Source: Aquiflexum sp. TKW24L
GTDB taxonomy: Bacteria > Bacteroidota > Bacteroidia > Cytophagales > Cyclobacteriaceae
Assembly: GCF_023502205.1 (NCBI RefSeq)
Contig: NZ_JAMFLG010000007.1
Span: 122,472 to 186,471 of the forward strand
Length of the DNA: 64,000 nucleotides
Reading direction: 5' to 3'
This document shows, piece after piece, positions 25,912-35,721 of the stretch. The position numbers and the translations under genes were made by a program. Numbering within the stretch: position 1 is the first letter of the stretch; each line of letters opens with the position of its first letter. The notes beneath the pieces are model-generated. The model made no database searches, was not told the DNA's origin, and saw only the letters and a program-made list of their open reading frames with translations.

Positions 25912-27754
25912 ATACCTCCTCATTTTATTTTTATTTTTTCCTTTCCTCCTCCATGCCCAGGAATACCTTTTTCCGGTCAAGCCGGGAAACAGGACTTTCC
26001 TTTCCGGAAATTTTAGTGAGATCCGTCCAAACCATTTCCATTCTGGAATTGATGTTAAAATCGGCGGAGTAGATGGGGAACCCATCCTTGCCATTTCTGA
26101 TGGATACATCTACAGGATCAAAATTTCTTCCTTTGGCTATGGCAATATCATCTACCTCAAGCATACTAACGGCCAATCTTCCGTCTATGCCCACCTCCGT
26201 AATCTTTCTCCCAAGATCATGGAATTCATGCGGAAAGAGATGTATTTCGCCGAAAAAAACGAATTGGAGGTTTTTCCTGACCCGGAATTTCTTCCAATCA
26301 AAAGAGGTGAAATAATTGGAAATGGGGGAAATACAGGGAGTTCGGGAGGTCCGCATTTACATTTCGAAATTCGGGACAGTCTTGACAGGGCGATTGATCC
26401 ATTTATGTTTGGATTCAAAGAAGTAGTGGACAAAACGCCGCCGGTAGTCTATCGGGTTGCCTTCAAACCACTGGACTTAAATGCTAGGGTGAATGGAAAA
26501 TTTCAAAGGATGGAATTTAAACCTATTGTCGAAGGAGGCAGATACATTTTGGCGGATTTGGTTAGAATCACAGGAAATGTTGGCGTGGAAATCCATACAG
26601 TGGATAAAATGGATGATGTTTCAAATATTTTTGGCGTGCCGATAATTGAATTGATAGACAAGGAAAATCCACTTTTCAGGATTAATGTCAACAAAATCGA
26701 TTTCAACAAGGGAAGGTTTTTTTTGACGCACATGCATCGAAACAAATTTATCAGACTATACAAATATCCCAACAACCAACTAGGCATCTACCAACCTGAT
26801 TCACTCGCGGCAGGAGTGATGACAGCAAAAGTCGGGGAAAGGAAAAAGATGCAGATTAATCTCAAGGATTATTTTGGCAATACCAGAATCGTTACTTTTT
26901 TAGTAGAGGGAGAAGAAGCTCCACAAAGTTTTGGAAGCACTTCCATTTCAGCCAATAAAACCACAAATGTCTCTTTTGAAAGAGAAATGATGGTCATCCA
27001 GACCGGCAGTTCAGAATGGGGAACTTTGGCCAAGGTTTTTGTTAAAAGTAAGGAGATGGAAATCCCTCCGGCGTATATTCAGGACGGAAGAAGGAATTAC
27101 ATCTGGGATATGACTTATGGAGTTCCGGATTCAGTGGACCTCTGCACCGAAATCATCAAACCAAAAGTATTGGTAAAAATTCCTTTTGGGGAAGAAATCT
27201 CTTTTGCTAACAATGATGTGGAAATCAAATTTTCAGAAAATACGCTTTTGGATGACCTTTATCTCAGGGTAGAAAGAAAAAACAATGGCAATGGACCTTC
27301 CCTCAAGATCAACAGCCCTGGAGAATATCTCCAAAGTAACATGGAGGTTTTGATGCGAAACACCGGATATAACGGAGACAAAAAAAACACTCATGTCTAT
27401 TTTCAGGCTGATAATGGACGGAAAACTTTTGTTGGTGGTGAATGGGAATCAGAAGATATCAGGTTCAAAACCAGAAATTTTGGTACTTTTGTTTTGGACG
27501 TAGATCGCATCGCTCCCACAATTGCACCGATTAGGGTCAATGCTTCTGAATTGAGATTTACCATCAAGGATGATAAATCTGGAATCAAAGATTTTAACGC
27601 TTATGTGGACGGGAAGTGGGTGATGATGAAATATGAGCACAAGCAAAGTGTAATCTGGTCCGAAAAAATAGATAAACAACCATTCAAGGGAGAAGTTCTA
27701 TTGATCGTGAGGGATATGGCAGGAAATGAAAAACGCTATACCTCCAAACTTTGA
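25898..27754 (+). CDS. Exported M23 family metallopeptidase
   Basis: Peptidoglycan-type endopeptidase or a regulator of one. It has a signal peptide (about residues 1-20, ending LLHAQ) and a LytM/M23 domain early in the mature protein with zinc ligands H48 and D52 in HFHSGID and the GGPHLHFE HxH motif about 100 residues later. The remaining 400 residues are mostly beta and unrecognised, as in other large Bacteroidota M23 proteins. The only start that preserves the signal peptide is TTG at 25898, inside the end of the FAA hydrolase gene. Confidence 0.88.
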   Translation: MKSSKYLLILFLFFPFLLHAQEYLFPVKPGNRTFLSGNFSEIRPNHFHSGIDVKIGGVDGEPILAISDGYIYRIKISSFGYGNIIYLKHTNGQSSVYAHLRNLSPKIMEFMRKEMYFAEKNELEVFPDPEFLPIKRGEIIGNGGNTGSSGGPHLHFEIRDSLDRAIDPFMFGFKEVVDKTPPVVYRVAFKPLDLNARVNGKFQRMEFKPIVEGGRYILADLVRITGNVGVEIHTVDKMDDVSNIFGVPIIELIDKENPLFRINVNKIDFNKGRFFLTHMHRNKFIRLYKYPNNQLGIYQPDSLAAGVMTAKVGERKKMQINLKDYFGNTRIVTFLVEGEEAPQSFGSTSISANKTTNVSFEREMMVIQTGSSEWGTLAKVFVKSKEMEIPPAYIQDGRRNYIWDMTYGVPDSVDLCTEIIKPKVLVKIPFGEEISFANNDVEIKFSENTLLDDLYLRVERKNNGNGPSLKINSPGEYLQSNMEVLMRNTGYNGDKKNTHVYFQADNGRKTFVGGEWESEDIRFKTRNFGTFVLDVDRIAPTIAPIRVNASELRFTIKDDKSGIKDFNAYVDGKWVMMKYEHKQSVIWSEKIDKQPFKGEVLLIVRDMAGNEKRYTSKL

Positions 27755-27781
27755 TCAATCCTTAACCTTAACAAAACTATT

Positions 27782-28231
27782 ATGTCACTAGCAGTAGGAA
27801 ATCCCGCACCGGCTTTTGAAGCCAAAGACCAAAATGGAAATATCATTAAACTTTCAGATTTCAAAGGAAGAAAAGTAGTCCTTTATTTTTATCCAAAAGA
27901 CAATACTCCCGGATGTACTGCCCAAGCTTGCAACCTAAGAGACAATTACAATGCGCTGCAAAAGGCCGGATATATTGTATTGGGTGTGAGCTCTGATTCT
28001 GAAAAATCCCACCTCAAATTTATCGAAAAACAAAGCCTCCCCTTTCCACTTATCGCTGACGAAGACCTCAAAGTCCATGAGGCATACGGTACTTGGGTAG
28101 AAAAATCCATGTATGGAAGAAAATATATGGGCACCGCCCGTACCACTTTTGTCATTGATGCGAATGGTGTTTTGGCAGAAATAATTGAAAAAGTAGACAC
28201 TAAAAACCATACCGCTCAAATTCTCAAATAA
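27782..28231 (+). CDS. bcp: Thioredoxin-dependent peroxiredoxin Bcp/PrxQ
   Basis: Reduces hydroperoxides using thioredoxin. The peroxidatic cysteine is C45 in NTPGCTAQAC and the resolving cysteine C50, the same positions and spacing as in E. coli Bcp. The 149-residue length is normal. It sits 27 nt after the M23 gene and 9 nt before the transketolase genes, all on the plus strand, so it may be part of a longer transcript although functions differ. Confidence 0.93.
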   Translation: MSLAVGNPAPAFEAKDQNGNIIKLSDFKGRKVVLYFYPKDNTPGCTAQACNLRDNYNALQKAGYIVLGVSSDSEKSHLKFIEKQSLPFPLIADEDLKVHEAYGTWVEKSMYGRKYMGTARTTFVIDANGVLAEIIEKVDTKNHTAQILK

Positions 28232-28240
28232 TTCCAACTA

Positions 28241-29092
28241 ATGGAAAAACAATCTATCGATCAACTCAAAAAAATCAGTTCTCAGGTAAGAAGGGATTGC
28301 CTGCGTATGGTACATGCCGTACAGTCAGGACACCCTGGTGCTGCACTTGGACTTACTGAATACTTTGTTGCGCTTTATTTCAATGAAATGACGCATAACA
28401 ACAACTTTAAAATGGAAGGAAAAGGTGAAGACTTATTTTTCCTTTCCAATGGACACGTTTCAGCACTTTGGTACAGCGTATTGGCCCGTAGTGGCTATTT
28501 CAATGTCGAGGAGTTGGCTACTTTTAGAAAATTAAATTCCAGACTTCAAGGACATCCGGCCACTCACGAAGGACTTCCAGGAATCAGAATAGCATCAGGT
28601 TCATTGGGACAGGGACTTTCTGTGGCAATAGGTGTAGCTCAAGCCAAGAAAATCGATAAAGATGACAAACTTGTCTATGTTATGATGGGTGACGGTGAAC
28701 AGCAGGAAGGACAGGTTTGGGAAGCGTGCATGTACGCTGCCCACCACAAGGTGGACAACCTGATCGCTGCCATTGATTACAACGGTCAGCAAATCGACGG
28801 ACCAACCGCAAAAATCATGGACCTTAAAAATCTAAGGGCCAAATGGGAAGCATTTGGTTGGGAAGTAGTCGAAGTCAAAAAAGGGAATGATATGGAAGCT
28901 GTGGTTGCCGGTCTTGATGAGGCGAAAAGCCTTACAGGAAAAGGAAAACCAGTCTTAATCTTACTTTATACAGAAATGGGTTTCGGAGTTGATTTCATGG
29001 TGGGAACACACAAATGGCATGGCGTTGCTCCTAGTGATGCCGAACTTGAAAATGCATTGGGACAATTGGAAGAAACCTTAGGAGACTATTAA
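28241..29092 (+). CDS. Transketolase, N-terminal (thiamine diphosphate-binding) subunit
   Basis: First half of a split transketolase that moves two-carbon units between sugar phosphates in the pentose phosphate pathway. Seen are HPGAALGLTEYFVALYF, SGSLGQGLSVAIGVA and the TPP/Mg motif GDGEQQEGQVWEAC ending with IDYNGQQIDG. The 283 residues cover only the PP domain, with the remainder in the next gene one base downstream. The split form is common in many bacteria and archaea. Confidence 0.92.
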   Translation: MEKQSIDQLKKISSQVRRDCLRMVHAVQSGHPGAALGLTEYFVALYFNEMTHNNNFKMEGKGEDLFFLSNGHVSALWYSVLARSGYFNVEELATFRKLNSRLQGHPATHEGLPGIRIASGSLGQGLSVAIGVAQAKKIDKDDKLVYVMMGDGEQQEGQVWEACMYAAHHKVDNLIAAIDYNGQQIDGPTAKIMDLKNLRAKWEAFGWEVVEVKKGNDMEAVVAGLDEAKSLTGKGKPVLILLYTEMGFGVDFMVGTHKWHGVAPSDAELENALGQLEETLGDY

Positions 29093-29093
29093 G

Positions 29094-30062
29094 ATGGAAA
29101 AGACCTTAGATTTAAAATATACTTACACCGAAAAGAAAGATACCCGCTCAGGATTCGGTGACGGATTATTGGAAGCAGGACGTAATAATCCTAATGTAGT
29201 AGGCCTCTGTGCCGATTTGATCGGATCATTGAAAATGGGCGCTTTCCAAAAGGAATTCCCAGACAGGTTCTTTCAGGTTGGTATAGCTGAAGCAAACATG
29301 ATTGGACTGGCAGCGGGATTGGCCATAGGAGGAAAAATTCCTTTTACAGGTACATTCGCCAACTTTTCAACCGGCCGTGTCTATGATCAGATCAGACAGT
29401 CAGTAGCTTACTCTGATAAAAATGTAAAAATCTGTGCCTCTCATGCAGGCTTGACTTTGGGAGAAGACGGAGCAACGCATCAGATTTTGGAAGATGTGGG
29501 CATGATGAGGATGTTGCCCCATATGACTGTAATCAATCCATGCGATTACAACCAAACCAAAGCTGCAACCTTGGCCTTGGTGGACCATGTCGGTCCTGCA
29601 TATTTGAGATTTGGACGTCCTGTTTGGCCGATCTTTACTCCTGCTGACCAAAAGTTTGAAATCGGAAAAGCATGGAAAATGATCGAAGGTAAAGATGTAA
29701 CCATCTTTGCAACCGGTCACCTTGTCTGGGAAGCTGTGGTAGCCGAAGCCATGCTCCGTGAAGAAGGCATCTTTGCTGAAGTGATCAATATCCACACCAT
29801 CAAGCCTTTTGATGAAGCCGCCGTATTGGCATCCATTGCCAAAACAGGATGTGCTGTATCTGCTGAAGAACATCAGATCAACGGTGGTTTGGGTGATAGC
29901 ATTGCACAGGCCTTGGTCCGAAACAATCCTGCTCCATTGGAATATGTCGGCGTGTTGGATTCCTTTGGAGAATCCGGTACACCAACACAATTGTTGGAAA
30001 AATATGGCTTGAACGCCGAAAATATAGTGAAGGCCGCAAAAAAGGCAATCGCAAGAAAATAG
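29094..30062 (+). CDS. Transketolase, C-terminal (pyrimidine-binding) subunit
   Basis: Second half of the split transketolase: pyrimidine-binding domain with the catalytic-type glutamate in FFQVGIAEANMIGLAAGLA (about residues 60-78), GLTLGEDGATHQ, and a C-terminal transketolase domain from about residue 190 (VTIFATGHLVWEAV, SAEEHQINGGLGDSIAQ). Length 322 aa. It starts one base after the N-terminal subunit's stop, allowing coupled translation in equal amounts. Followed by an intrinsic terminator. Confidence 0.92.
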   Translation: MEKTLDLKYTYTEKKDTRSGFGDGLLEAGRNNPNVVGLCADLIGSLKMGAFQKEFPDRFFQVGIAEANMIGLAAGLAIGGKIPFTGTFANFSTGRVYDQIRQSVAYSDKNVKICASHAGLTLGEDGATHQILEDVGMMRMLPHMTVINPCDYNQTKAATLALVDHVGPAYLRFGRPVWPIFTPADQKFEIGKAWKMIEGKDVTIFATGHLVWEAVVAEAMLREEGIFAEVINIHTIKPFDEAAVLASIAKTGCAVSAEEHQINGGLGDSIAQALVRNNPAPLEYVGVLDSFGESGTPTQLLEKYGLNAENIVKAAKKAIARK

Positions 30063-30084
30063 TATTACACTTCGTAATAATTTG

Positions 30085-30116
30085 AAACCGTGGTGGCATT
30101 TCCATCACGGTTTTTT
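30085..30116 (+). terminator. Intrinsic terminator after the transketolase genes
   Basis: AAACCGTGGTGG (30085-30096) pairs with CCATCACGGTTT (30102-30113), with one G-T pair, around a five-base loop; six T residues follow from 30111. It closes the FAA hydrolase to transketolase run. Confidence 0.85.
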
Positions 30117-30149
30117 AATTTTAGGTTATATTCAAAAAACAGGTTTATA

Positions 30150-31763
30150 ATGATGAAATTACTTCCATTTCTTTTTGTTTTTTCTTTCCTGATGTATGGA
30201 CCTGAAAACTGTTCTTCCAAAAAATCAACGACTCCTACAGGACCTTTGGAAACTGAAATTTCTATTGCTTCTTCAGGTATGGGATCTAAGACTTTTTTCA
30301 ATCCTTCTTTTGAAAGTAAGGGAGAAAAATATTTGTGGGCCGATAAAGGAAATCTTGTGGGTGTTTATTTTATGCCTTCTTGGAATCTAACAGCAGACTC
30401 AAATAATGACATTGATAGTTTTTGGTCTTGCCTGACAGGAAATGAGAACTGTGGTCACACAAACAATCCTGCTATTTGGGGGCCAAAAGGCAGAATTTAC
30501 AATGCAAGCTATCCTTACGAAGGCCCATATTTGGCAAGAAAGCCTCATCCAAGTCTAAAAGGATTTTATAAGAGGGATGATCCTGAAGTTGCCAAAAAGC
30601 AACTGGAATACATGAAAAGCTATGGCATTGATTTTTTTGCTTATAACTGGTTTTTTGGAAGGCATTATTATTATCATTTAAATTTTGCCCCACAGGCAAA
30701 TACCTATTATCCCAAAGGATGGAAGACAGATCCTACAAGAGATGGAAGGGTAGAAGTTCCGGGAATAGAGCAATGGAATGAGCAATTGACTGTTCTACTC
30801 AGCGAAAATGAAAAACTACCCGAAGACAAACAAATGAAATGGGCGATCAATTGGGTAGATGACGGAGAAGACAGGTGGAGACTTTGGTTAGAATTGGGGT
30901 CACCCGAAACCATCGAGTCTGGAAGTAATTATAAAGGCGAAGTTCCCGACAAGCAGCTATTCCTCAAAGTCCATGATAAAATTACCCAATTGTGGATTGA
31001 TAAATATTTCAGCAGGAAGGATTATCTCAAAGACGAAACAGGTAGACCCATTGTCTATCTCTATTTTCCACAGGACTTAGAATCGAGAGCCGCATTCTAT
31101 GGAATCACCATGAAAGAGCTATTAGACAGGTCAAAAGGTTTGGCCCAAGCATCAGGATTCAAAGGAATAAAATTTATCGCAGTGGCAGCAGGAGCAATGG
31201 CTCAGAGAGAAAAGCAATACGCCCTCCCAACAAAATGGGTGGCCGCTAATGCGAGGGAACCATGGAGAGGAGGAAATTATACAAAAAAAATATTGTTTCA
31301 GGAATATGTGCCAAGGTTAAAAGGAATGGGCTTTGAAGGTATGACCGCCTACATTTACCACAGCTTTATGGACAGAGATAATAAAAGCTATACAGACATG
31401 CGGTCAACATATAAAAGCCATTGGGAAAGGTGGTCTGAGATGTTTAAGAAGGACACTGGTTTTGAATACCAAGTTCCCGTTGCCATGGGTTGGGACATGA
31501 GGCCCATCGGCGGCACTTGGCCGCAACAATCCGGGTTTCCTAGTGAACCGATCAAAGACAATGTCCACAGTACCAAATCTACCTTCAAGGCCAAACTCCT
31601 TGAAGCCCAAAAATATTCAGAGAAATATAAAGCTACCAACGGAAATACAGTGATGGTCTGCTGTTGGAATGAATACCTTGAGGGCAATCACATTGAACCC
31701 ACCGAAGGACATGGCTTTGATTACTTAGAAGCGATCAAAGAGGTTTTTGTAAAGGAAAAGTAA
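30150..31763 (+). CDS. Exported GH99/WbsX-like protein
   Basis: Resembles the glycosyltransferase-WbsX / glycoside hydrolase 99-like family: an opening strand VGVYFMPSWN, the YPYEGPYLARKPHPSLKGFYKRDDPEV block (in parts), YGIDFFAYNWFFG, and a late CCWNEYLEGNHIEP motif with acidic residues suited to catalysis. Likely acts on a polysaccharide outside the cytoplasm, since residues 1-19 form a signal peptide; a Cys follows in ENCSSKK, but it is not a canonical lipobox. The start at 30150 is chosen because the longer GTG start at 30090 lies inside the terminator stem. About 537 aa. Confidence 0.72.
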   Translation: MMKLLPFLFVFSFLMYGPENCSSKKSTTPTGPLETEISIASSGMGSKTFFNPSFESKGEKYLWADKGNLVGVYFMPSWNLTADSNNDIDSFWSCLTGNENCGHTNNPAIWGPKGRIYNASYPYEGPYLARKPHPSLKGFYKRDDPEVAKKQLEYMKSYGIDFFAYNWFFGRHYYYHLNFAPQANTYYPKGWKTDPTRDGRVEVPGIEQWNEQLTVLLSENEKLPEDKQMKWAINWVDDGEDRWRLWLELGSPETIESGSNYKGEVPDKQLFLKVHDKITQLWIDKYFSRKDYLKDETGRPIVYLYFPQDLESRAAFYGITMKELLDRSKGLAQASGFKGIKFIAVAAGAMAQREKQYALPTKWVAANAREPWRGGNYTKKILFQEYVPRLKGMGFEGMTAYIYHSFMDRDNKSYTDMRSTYKSHWERWSEMFKKDTGFEYQVPVAMGWDMRPIGGTWPQQSGFPSEPIKDNVHSTKSTFKAKLLEAQKYSEKYKATNGNTVMVCCWNEYLEGNHIEPTEGHGFDYLEAIKEVFVKEK

Positions 31764-31816
31764 TTCTGAATTCAGAATTATGAATAAGAATTTTAGTTTA
31801 TAAAACAAAGGAAAAA

Positions 31817-32890
31817 ATGTCGACACCAATTAGAATCCTCGTAGTAGGTTGTGGTAATATGGGAGCTTTCCATGCCACATCCTATCACAATATGCCAGAA
31901 TTTGAAATCTGTGGTCTTGTCGCCCGAGGTGAAAGTAAATTAAAACTGAATGAGAAATTAGGCAGCACATATCCACTATTCGATGATTTTGATTTGGCGA
32001 TGATTGAATCAAAACCTGATGCCGTTTGCATTTCCACTTATCCTGATACCCATGAAGAAATGGCCGTCAGAGCTTTGGAATATGGTTGCCATGTCTTTAT
32101 CGAAAAACCTTTGGCGGATACGGTAGAAGGCTCGCAAAGGATCATTGATGTAGCTAAAAAAGCCAATAAGAAAGTTGTCGTGGGCTATATTTTGAGGCAT
32201 CACCCTTCTTGGGAAAGGTTTATCCTTGAGGCTCACAAGCTAGGAAAACCATTGGTAATGCGGATGAACCTCAATCAGCAAAGCCATGGCTACATGTGGG
32301 ATGTTCACAAAAACCTGATGAAAAGCTTGAGCCCTATTGTGGACTGTGGCGTGCATTACATTGATGTGATGTGTCAGATGACCCGCTCCAAACCAATTTC
32401 GGTTTCGGCTATCGGCGCAAGAATGAGTGAAGAAATCCCTTTAAACAATTACAATTATGGGCAACTTCAAATCCGCTTTGAAGATGGTTCGGTGGGATGG
32501 TATGAAGCAGGTTGGGGACCTATGATTTCTGATAATGCCTTCTTTATCAAAGATGTATTTGGACCAAAAGGAGCTGTATCAATTGTGGCCAAATCTGCCG
32601 GATCAGCAGGGAAATCGGATCATGTGGATTCGCATACAAAAACAGAAAGCATCAAAGTCCACCATGCTGATTTGGATGGAAAGAACAATTTTACCAAACA
32701 GGATTTTTGGATAGATATGACCGATGAACCTGATCATCAGGAGCTTTGTGACAGAGAGCAGCAGTATTTTCTGAAATCAATACAGCAGGACATTGACCTC
32801 ACAGATCATTTGCAAGATGCCATTAATAGCTTGAGGATTGCATTTGCTTGCGATGAGTCAGTAAAAACCGGAAATATGGTCTTTCTTTAA
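31817..32890 (+). CDS. Gfo/Idh/MocA family oxidoreductase
   Basis: NAD(P)-dependent sugar or inositol dehydrogenase type. The Rossmann motif RILVVGCGNMGAFHA is at the N-terminus, the signature EKPLADTVEG (about residues 98-107) carries the catalytic lysine region, and the C-terminal half has the alpha/beta fold ending with the family's SLRIAFACDES helix. Length 357 aa. It follows the GH99/WbsX-like gene by 53 nt and precedes a membrane gene by 11 nt, so the three are probably co-expressed in carbohydrate use. Substrate unknown. Confidence 0.87.
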   Translation: MSTPIRILVVGCGNMGAFHATSYHNMPEFEICGLVARGESKLKLNEKLGSTYPLFDDFDLAMIESKPDAVCISTYPDTHEEMAVRALEYGCHVFIEKPLADTVEGSQRIIDVAKKANKKVVVGYILRHHPSWERFILEAHKLGKPLVMRMNLNQQSHGYMWDVHKNLMKSLSPIVDCGVHYIDVMCQMTRSKPISVSAIGARMSEEIPLNNYNYGQLQIRFEDGSVGWYEAGWGPMISDNAFFIKDVFGPKGAVSIVAKSAGSAGKSDHVDSHTKTESIKVHHADLDGKNNFTKQDFWIDMTDEPDHQELCDREQQYFLKSIQQDIDLTDHLQDAINSLRIAFACDESVKTGNMVFL

Positions 32891-32901
32891 ATAAAAATAG
32901 G

Positions 32902-33594
32902 ATGATGGAAGGCCCATATCTAGGATTCATTTATCATGGATTTGCTTATATCAGCATGTTTATGATGAGTTGGTGGGCCTACCGAAACAACAGCTTAAGG
33001 TTTATTTCCGAAGAAGGATGGCCTCAAAAATTAAAAATCCTATTTCTTCTAATGCTCTTTGGGATATTGGTTTGGGCGGTGGTGCCTGTTTTAATATCAG
33101 GCAAAGAAATCGCTAATCACCTAATCTTTGGTAGAAATCAACTTTCAACGATTCAATTTGCTTTTCTTGCCCTTCTTGTGATTTTGGCATTTGTGGTTGG
33201 CTTGTCTATCGCCAAAAAATTAGATCAAAAATCTCCTATTTACCAACCCACACCTGCTCTTGCAATATTTTCAGGTTACTTTATTTTGAGATTTTTATTC
33301 CTTATTTCTTATGAAATCTGGTTTAGGGGATATTTTTTCAGTGATCTTATTACTGTCTTCTCAATACCAATCGGAATAGGAATTAATATTATTCTTTATG
33401 CTTTGATACATATTTTTAATTCAAAAAAAGAAGCCACATCAAGCTTGGGATTTGGACTTCTTGTTTGTTTGATCGTGTTAAATTTTGGGGGAGTTTGGCC
33501 TGCCATTTTAATTCACCTCAGTTTATCTATTGGATATGAGATAGGATTTTTTGTTTTGCTTCCAAAAAACAAACACAAAAGCCAAACATCATAA
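32902..33594 (+). CDS. Degenerate CPBP (CAAX protease-like) membrane protein
   Basis: Polytopic membrane protein of 230 aa with about seven hydrophobic helices. The order YEIWFRGYFF (about residue 145), LYALIHIF (about 172) and WPAILIHLSLSI (about 205) mirrors the EExxxR, FxxxH and H-containing motifs of CPBP intramembrane proteases, but the first glutamate of EExxxR is tyrosine here. It may therefore be an inactive relative or simply a divergent one. It lies 11 nt after the Gfo/Idh/MocA gene. Function unknown. Confidence 0.55.
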   Translation: MMEGPYLGFIYHGFAYISMFMMSWWAYRNNSLRFISEEGWPQKLKILFLLMLFGILVWAVVPVLISGKEIANHLIFGRNQLSTIQFAFLALLVILAFVVGLSIAKKLDQKSPIYQPTPALAIFSGYFILRFLFLISYEIWFRGYFFSDLITVFSIPIGIGINIILYALIHIFNSKKEATSSLGFGLLVCLIVLNFGGVWPAILIHLSLSIGYEIGFFVLLPKNKHKSQTS

Positions 33595-33638
33595 TTAAAT
33601 TGTTGAGGAATGAATGGAAATTATCAAAAAATAAAATT

Positions 33639-34415
33639 TTAATTTGCCAAAACAAAAACTGGAATCTCTACAGTATCAGGTGGATTTACATCCTCCGGTT
33701 CCGAAGAAGATTGGGGTTCGGGAGCATTTGAATAAAGGACAACTCCAAATTGACTTAGAGCTTCCACATTCAATATTTTTATAGTAACCACAGGCAAATC
33801 TGCGTCACTTCCGCCAACCCTCTTTTTGACGTCCAAAACCTCGAATGCGACCAACCCAAGATTTGCTCCCTGAAGATTTCCTTCCAAAGGAGAATAATTG
33901 ACACTAATATCGCTGTCATAAACAACTGCTAAAACCTTAACGCCAACTAACATCTTCAATGCTGTTGCTCTAAGGGGAGTCACTTTGGGTATTTCATCCA
34001 AAAGGACATCCCTATCATTATCAATATTGGGAGCTCCTAATCCCGGTCCCGGAGTAAGGTAATTTTGGGCACCATTACCTGTCGGGCCTGCATTCACCCA
34101 TCTATTCGGGATGTTTTTAAGAGCGAACCAACCTTCATCTCCCACTTGTCCGGTGTACAGGTCAATTGTTTTACCTACATTTTCTTTAAAATATTTGAGT
34201 TGATCACGTTGTCCCACAGCGGCAATTTGATCATTGACATCAGTTTCCGAAAAATCATTAGGTTCTATGCCATTGTCAATACTGCTCTCGTCAATAACCA
34301 TCAATACGATGTAATCATCAAATACAGGACTCAAGTTTTCATTTTCAGATCCTGTTAGACAGGATCCGAGTATAATAAAAATCAAAAGGATATAAACACT
34401 TGATCTTTTTCTCAT
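33639..34415 (-). CDS. Hypothetical lipoprotein
   Basis: Unrecognised protein of 258 aa with a signal peptide and lipobox (IILGSC, Cys about residue 19). The mature part starts acidic and Asn/Ser-rich, has a conserved-looking middle segment (GWFALKNIPNRWVNAGPTG), two beta-rich stretches, and a Pro/Ser/Glu-rich stretch before the C-terminal VEIPVFVLAN. It stands alone between a convergent membrane gene and the AraC gene. No function is proposed. Confidence 0.7.
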   Translation of the reverse strand: MRKRSSVYILLIFIILGSCLTGSENENLSPVFDDYIVLMVIDESSIDNGIEPNDFSETDVNDQIAAVGQRDQLKYFKENVGKTIDLYTGQVGDEGWFALKNIPNRWVNAGPTGNGAQNYLTPGPGLGAPNIDNDRDVLLDEIPKVTPLRATALKMLVGVKVLAVVYDSDISVNYSPLEGNLQGANLGLVAFEVLDVKKRVGGSDADLPVVTIKILNVEALSQFGVVLYSNAPEPQSSSEPEDVNPPDTVEIPVFVLAN

Positions 34416-34502
34416 GGCAATTGGTAATTCAAAACGTGTTTTTGAAAATTAACAAATATAATGCCAATACTTTAAAGTGTTTTAATTAAAGTAATACTTT
34501 AA

Positions 34503-35369
34503 TCATTTTTGATGTTTTGAAAGATATTCAGTCGGTGAAATCCCTCTTGAAGATTTGAATTGCCTATTAAAATTAGAGAGGTTATTAAAACCTGATTCGT
34601 ACCCTATTTCAGAAATATTCATCTTCTCTTCCAAGAGCCTTTTGCAGGCATAACCTATTCTGATTTCATTGAGAAATTTCGAATAGTTTTTCTTGGTGTT
34701 TTTCTTAAAAAACCTACAAAACGCAGTTGGATTGAGGTTTGCAATATCCGCTACTTCTTCCAACGTGATGTTTCTATGGAAATTGTTGAAAGTGAAAGAA
34801 TACACTTTGTCTATTCGGCTATCTCCGTTTTTCTCCTTTGGATGTTGGAAACCTCTAGATGAAAGATACTTGAAATCAACCTCCTCTGCCAATTCTTGTA
34901 GAAACTCCATTAATCCAATCCATCTCGAAAAGCCCTCAGCATGGTGGATGGCGAGCATTTTCTCAATTGCAGTCTCTTTGACAACGCCTTGAAAAGCTAT
35001 TCCTTGAGCGGCCCTTTCAAAAAGACCTTTTATCTGGATCATTTCAGGAATATCTAGCAGGACTTCACCGCCAAAATCCTTTCTGAAGTGAATTGTGATG
35101 GATTCTGCTGTCAAGACACTGTTTCTTTCAAAATAAGATTTGTCATTTTGCCACATGTGTGGGACATTCTCGCCAATCAAAACCAATTCCCCGGGAGAAA
35201 AGGGCTGAATACTGTCTCCCACAAAACGGGTTCCTGTACTTTTAAGCATCATTACCAGTTCAAATTCAGGATGATAATGCCAGATATTGAGAAAATGGGG
35301 ATAGTTGTGGATGGCCGAGGTAAAGGATTTATCAAATGGTTTCCTTCGCTCTAGTAATTTTGCTTTCAT
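34503..35369 (-). CDS. AraC family transcriptional regulator
   Basis: DNA-binding regulator, probably sugar-responsive. The N-terminal part (about residues 15-110) is cupin-like (NIWHYHPEFELVMMLKSTGTRF, FSPGELVLIGENVPHMW, both read in parts). The C-terminal 95 residues hold two helix-turn-helix motifs: ITLEEVADIANLNPTAFCRFF and MNISEIGYESGFNNLSNFNRQF, with the family ending SPTEYL. Length 288 aa. It is divergent from the SDR gene and lies at the edge of the carbohydrate gene group, so it may control that group; no binding site is identifiable. Confidence 0.88.
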   Translation of the reverse strand: MKAKLLERRKPFDKSFTSAIHNYPHFLNIWHYHPEFELVMMLKSTGTRFVGDSIQPFSPGELVLIGENVPHMWQNDKSYFERNSVLTAESITIHFRKDFGGEVLLDIPEMIQIKGLFERAAQGIAFQGVVKETAIEKMLAIHHAEGFSRWIGLMEFLQELAEEVDFKYLSSRGFQHPKEKNGDSRIDKVYSFTFNNFHRNITLEEVADIANLNPTAFCRFFKKNTKKNYSKFLNEIRIGYACKRLLEEKMNISEIGYESGFNNLSNFNRQFKSSRGISPTEYLSKHQK

Positions 35370-35721
35370 GGGTAAATTTTGGATTGTAAGCCATGTTTAA
35401 ATTCCACATTAATCGATTGACAATCTCCCTGTTTTTTAGCTTATTCTGACTGAATTTTGTTCCAAATTTCGATATTTAGATATTTTTATGATATAATTAA
35501 CCAACTATGGATTTTTCTATAACAATTAAGAGATGAAAATCCAACTTCGTTTGCCCCCTTATACCTTCCAATGTTGTAGCAGTCCATTCAAACAAAAATC
35601 TTTTGTGAAATTGATTGGTTGGAGAAGCCATGAAACAGATACTCCCAAATTTCTTTTAAATAGCCTCTCCCCCACCCTATCAATCATTCTTAAATCCGAA
35701 TCCCCTCCCTATATTTATGCT
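35370..35721. other. Gene-free region between the AraC and SDR genes
   Basis: If the SDR gene starts at 35722, this 352-bp space holds no gene. An open frame continues upstream of the SDR start to an ATG at 35533 but does not look coding for the family. The AT-rich part near 35460-35530 is the probable promoter zone; no site is convincing. Confidence 0.4.

Noticed and set aside
29400..29990. 196-residue frame antisense to the transketolase C-terminal gene
   Set aside because: The plus-strand frame carries all transketolase motifs; the antisense frame has none.
35533..35721. N-terminal extension of the SDR gene
   Set aside because: The 63 extra residues do not fit the family, whose normal start is MKNIIITGG at 35722.
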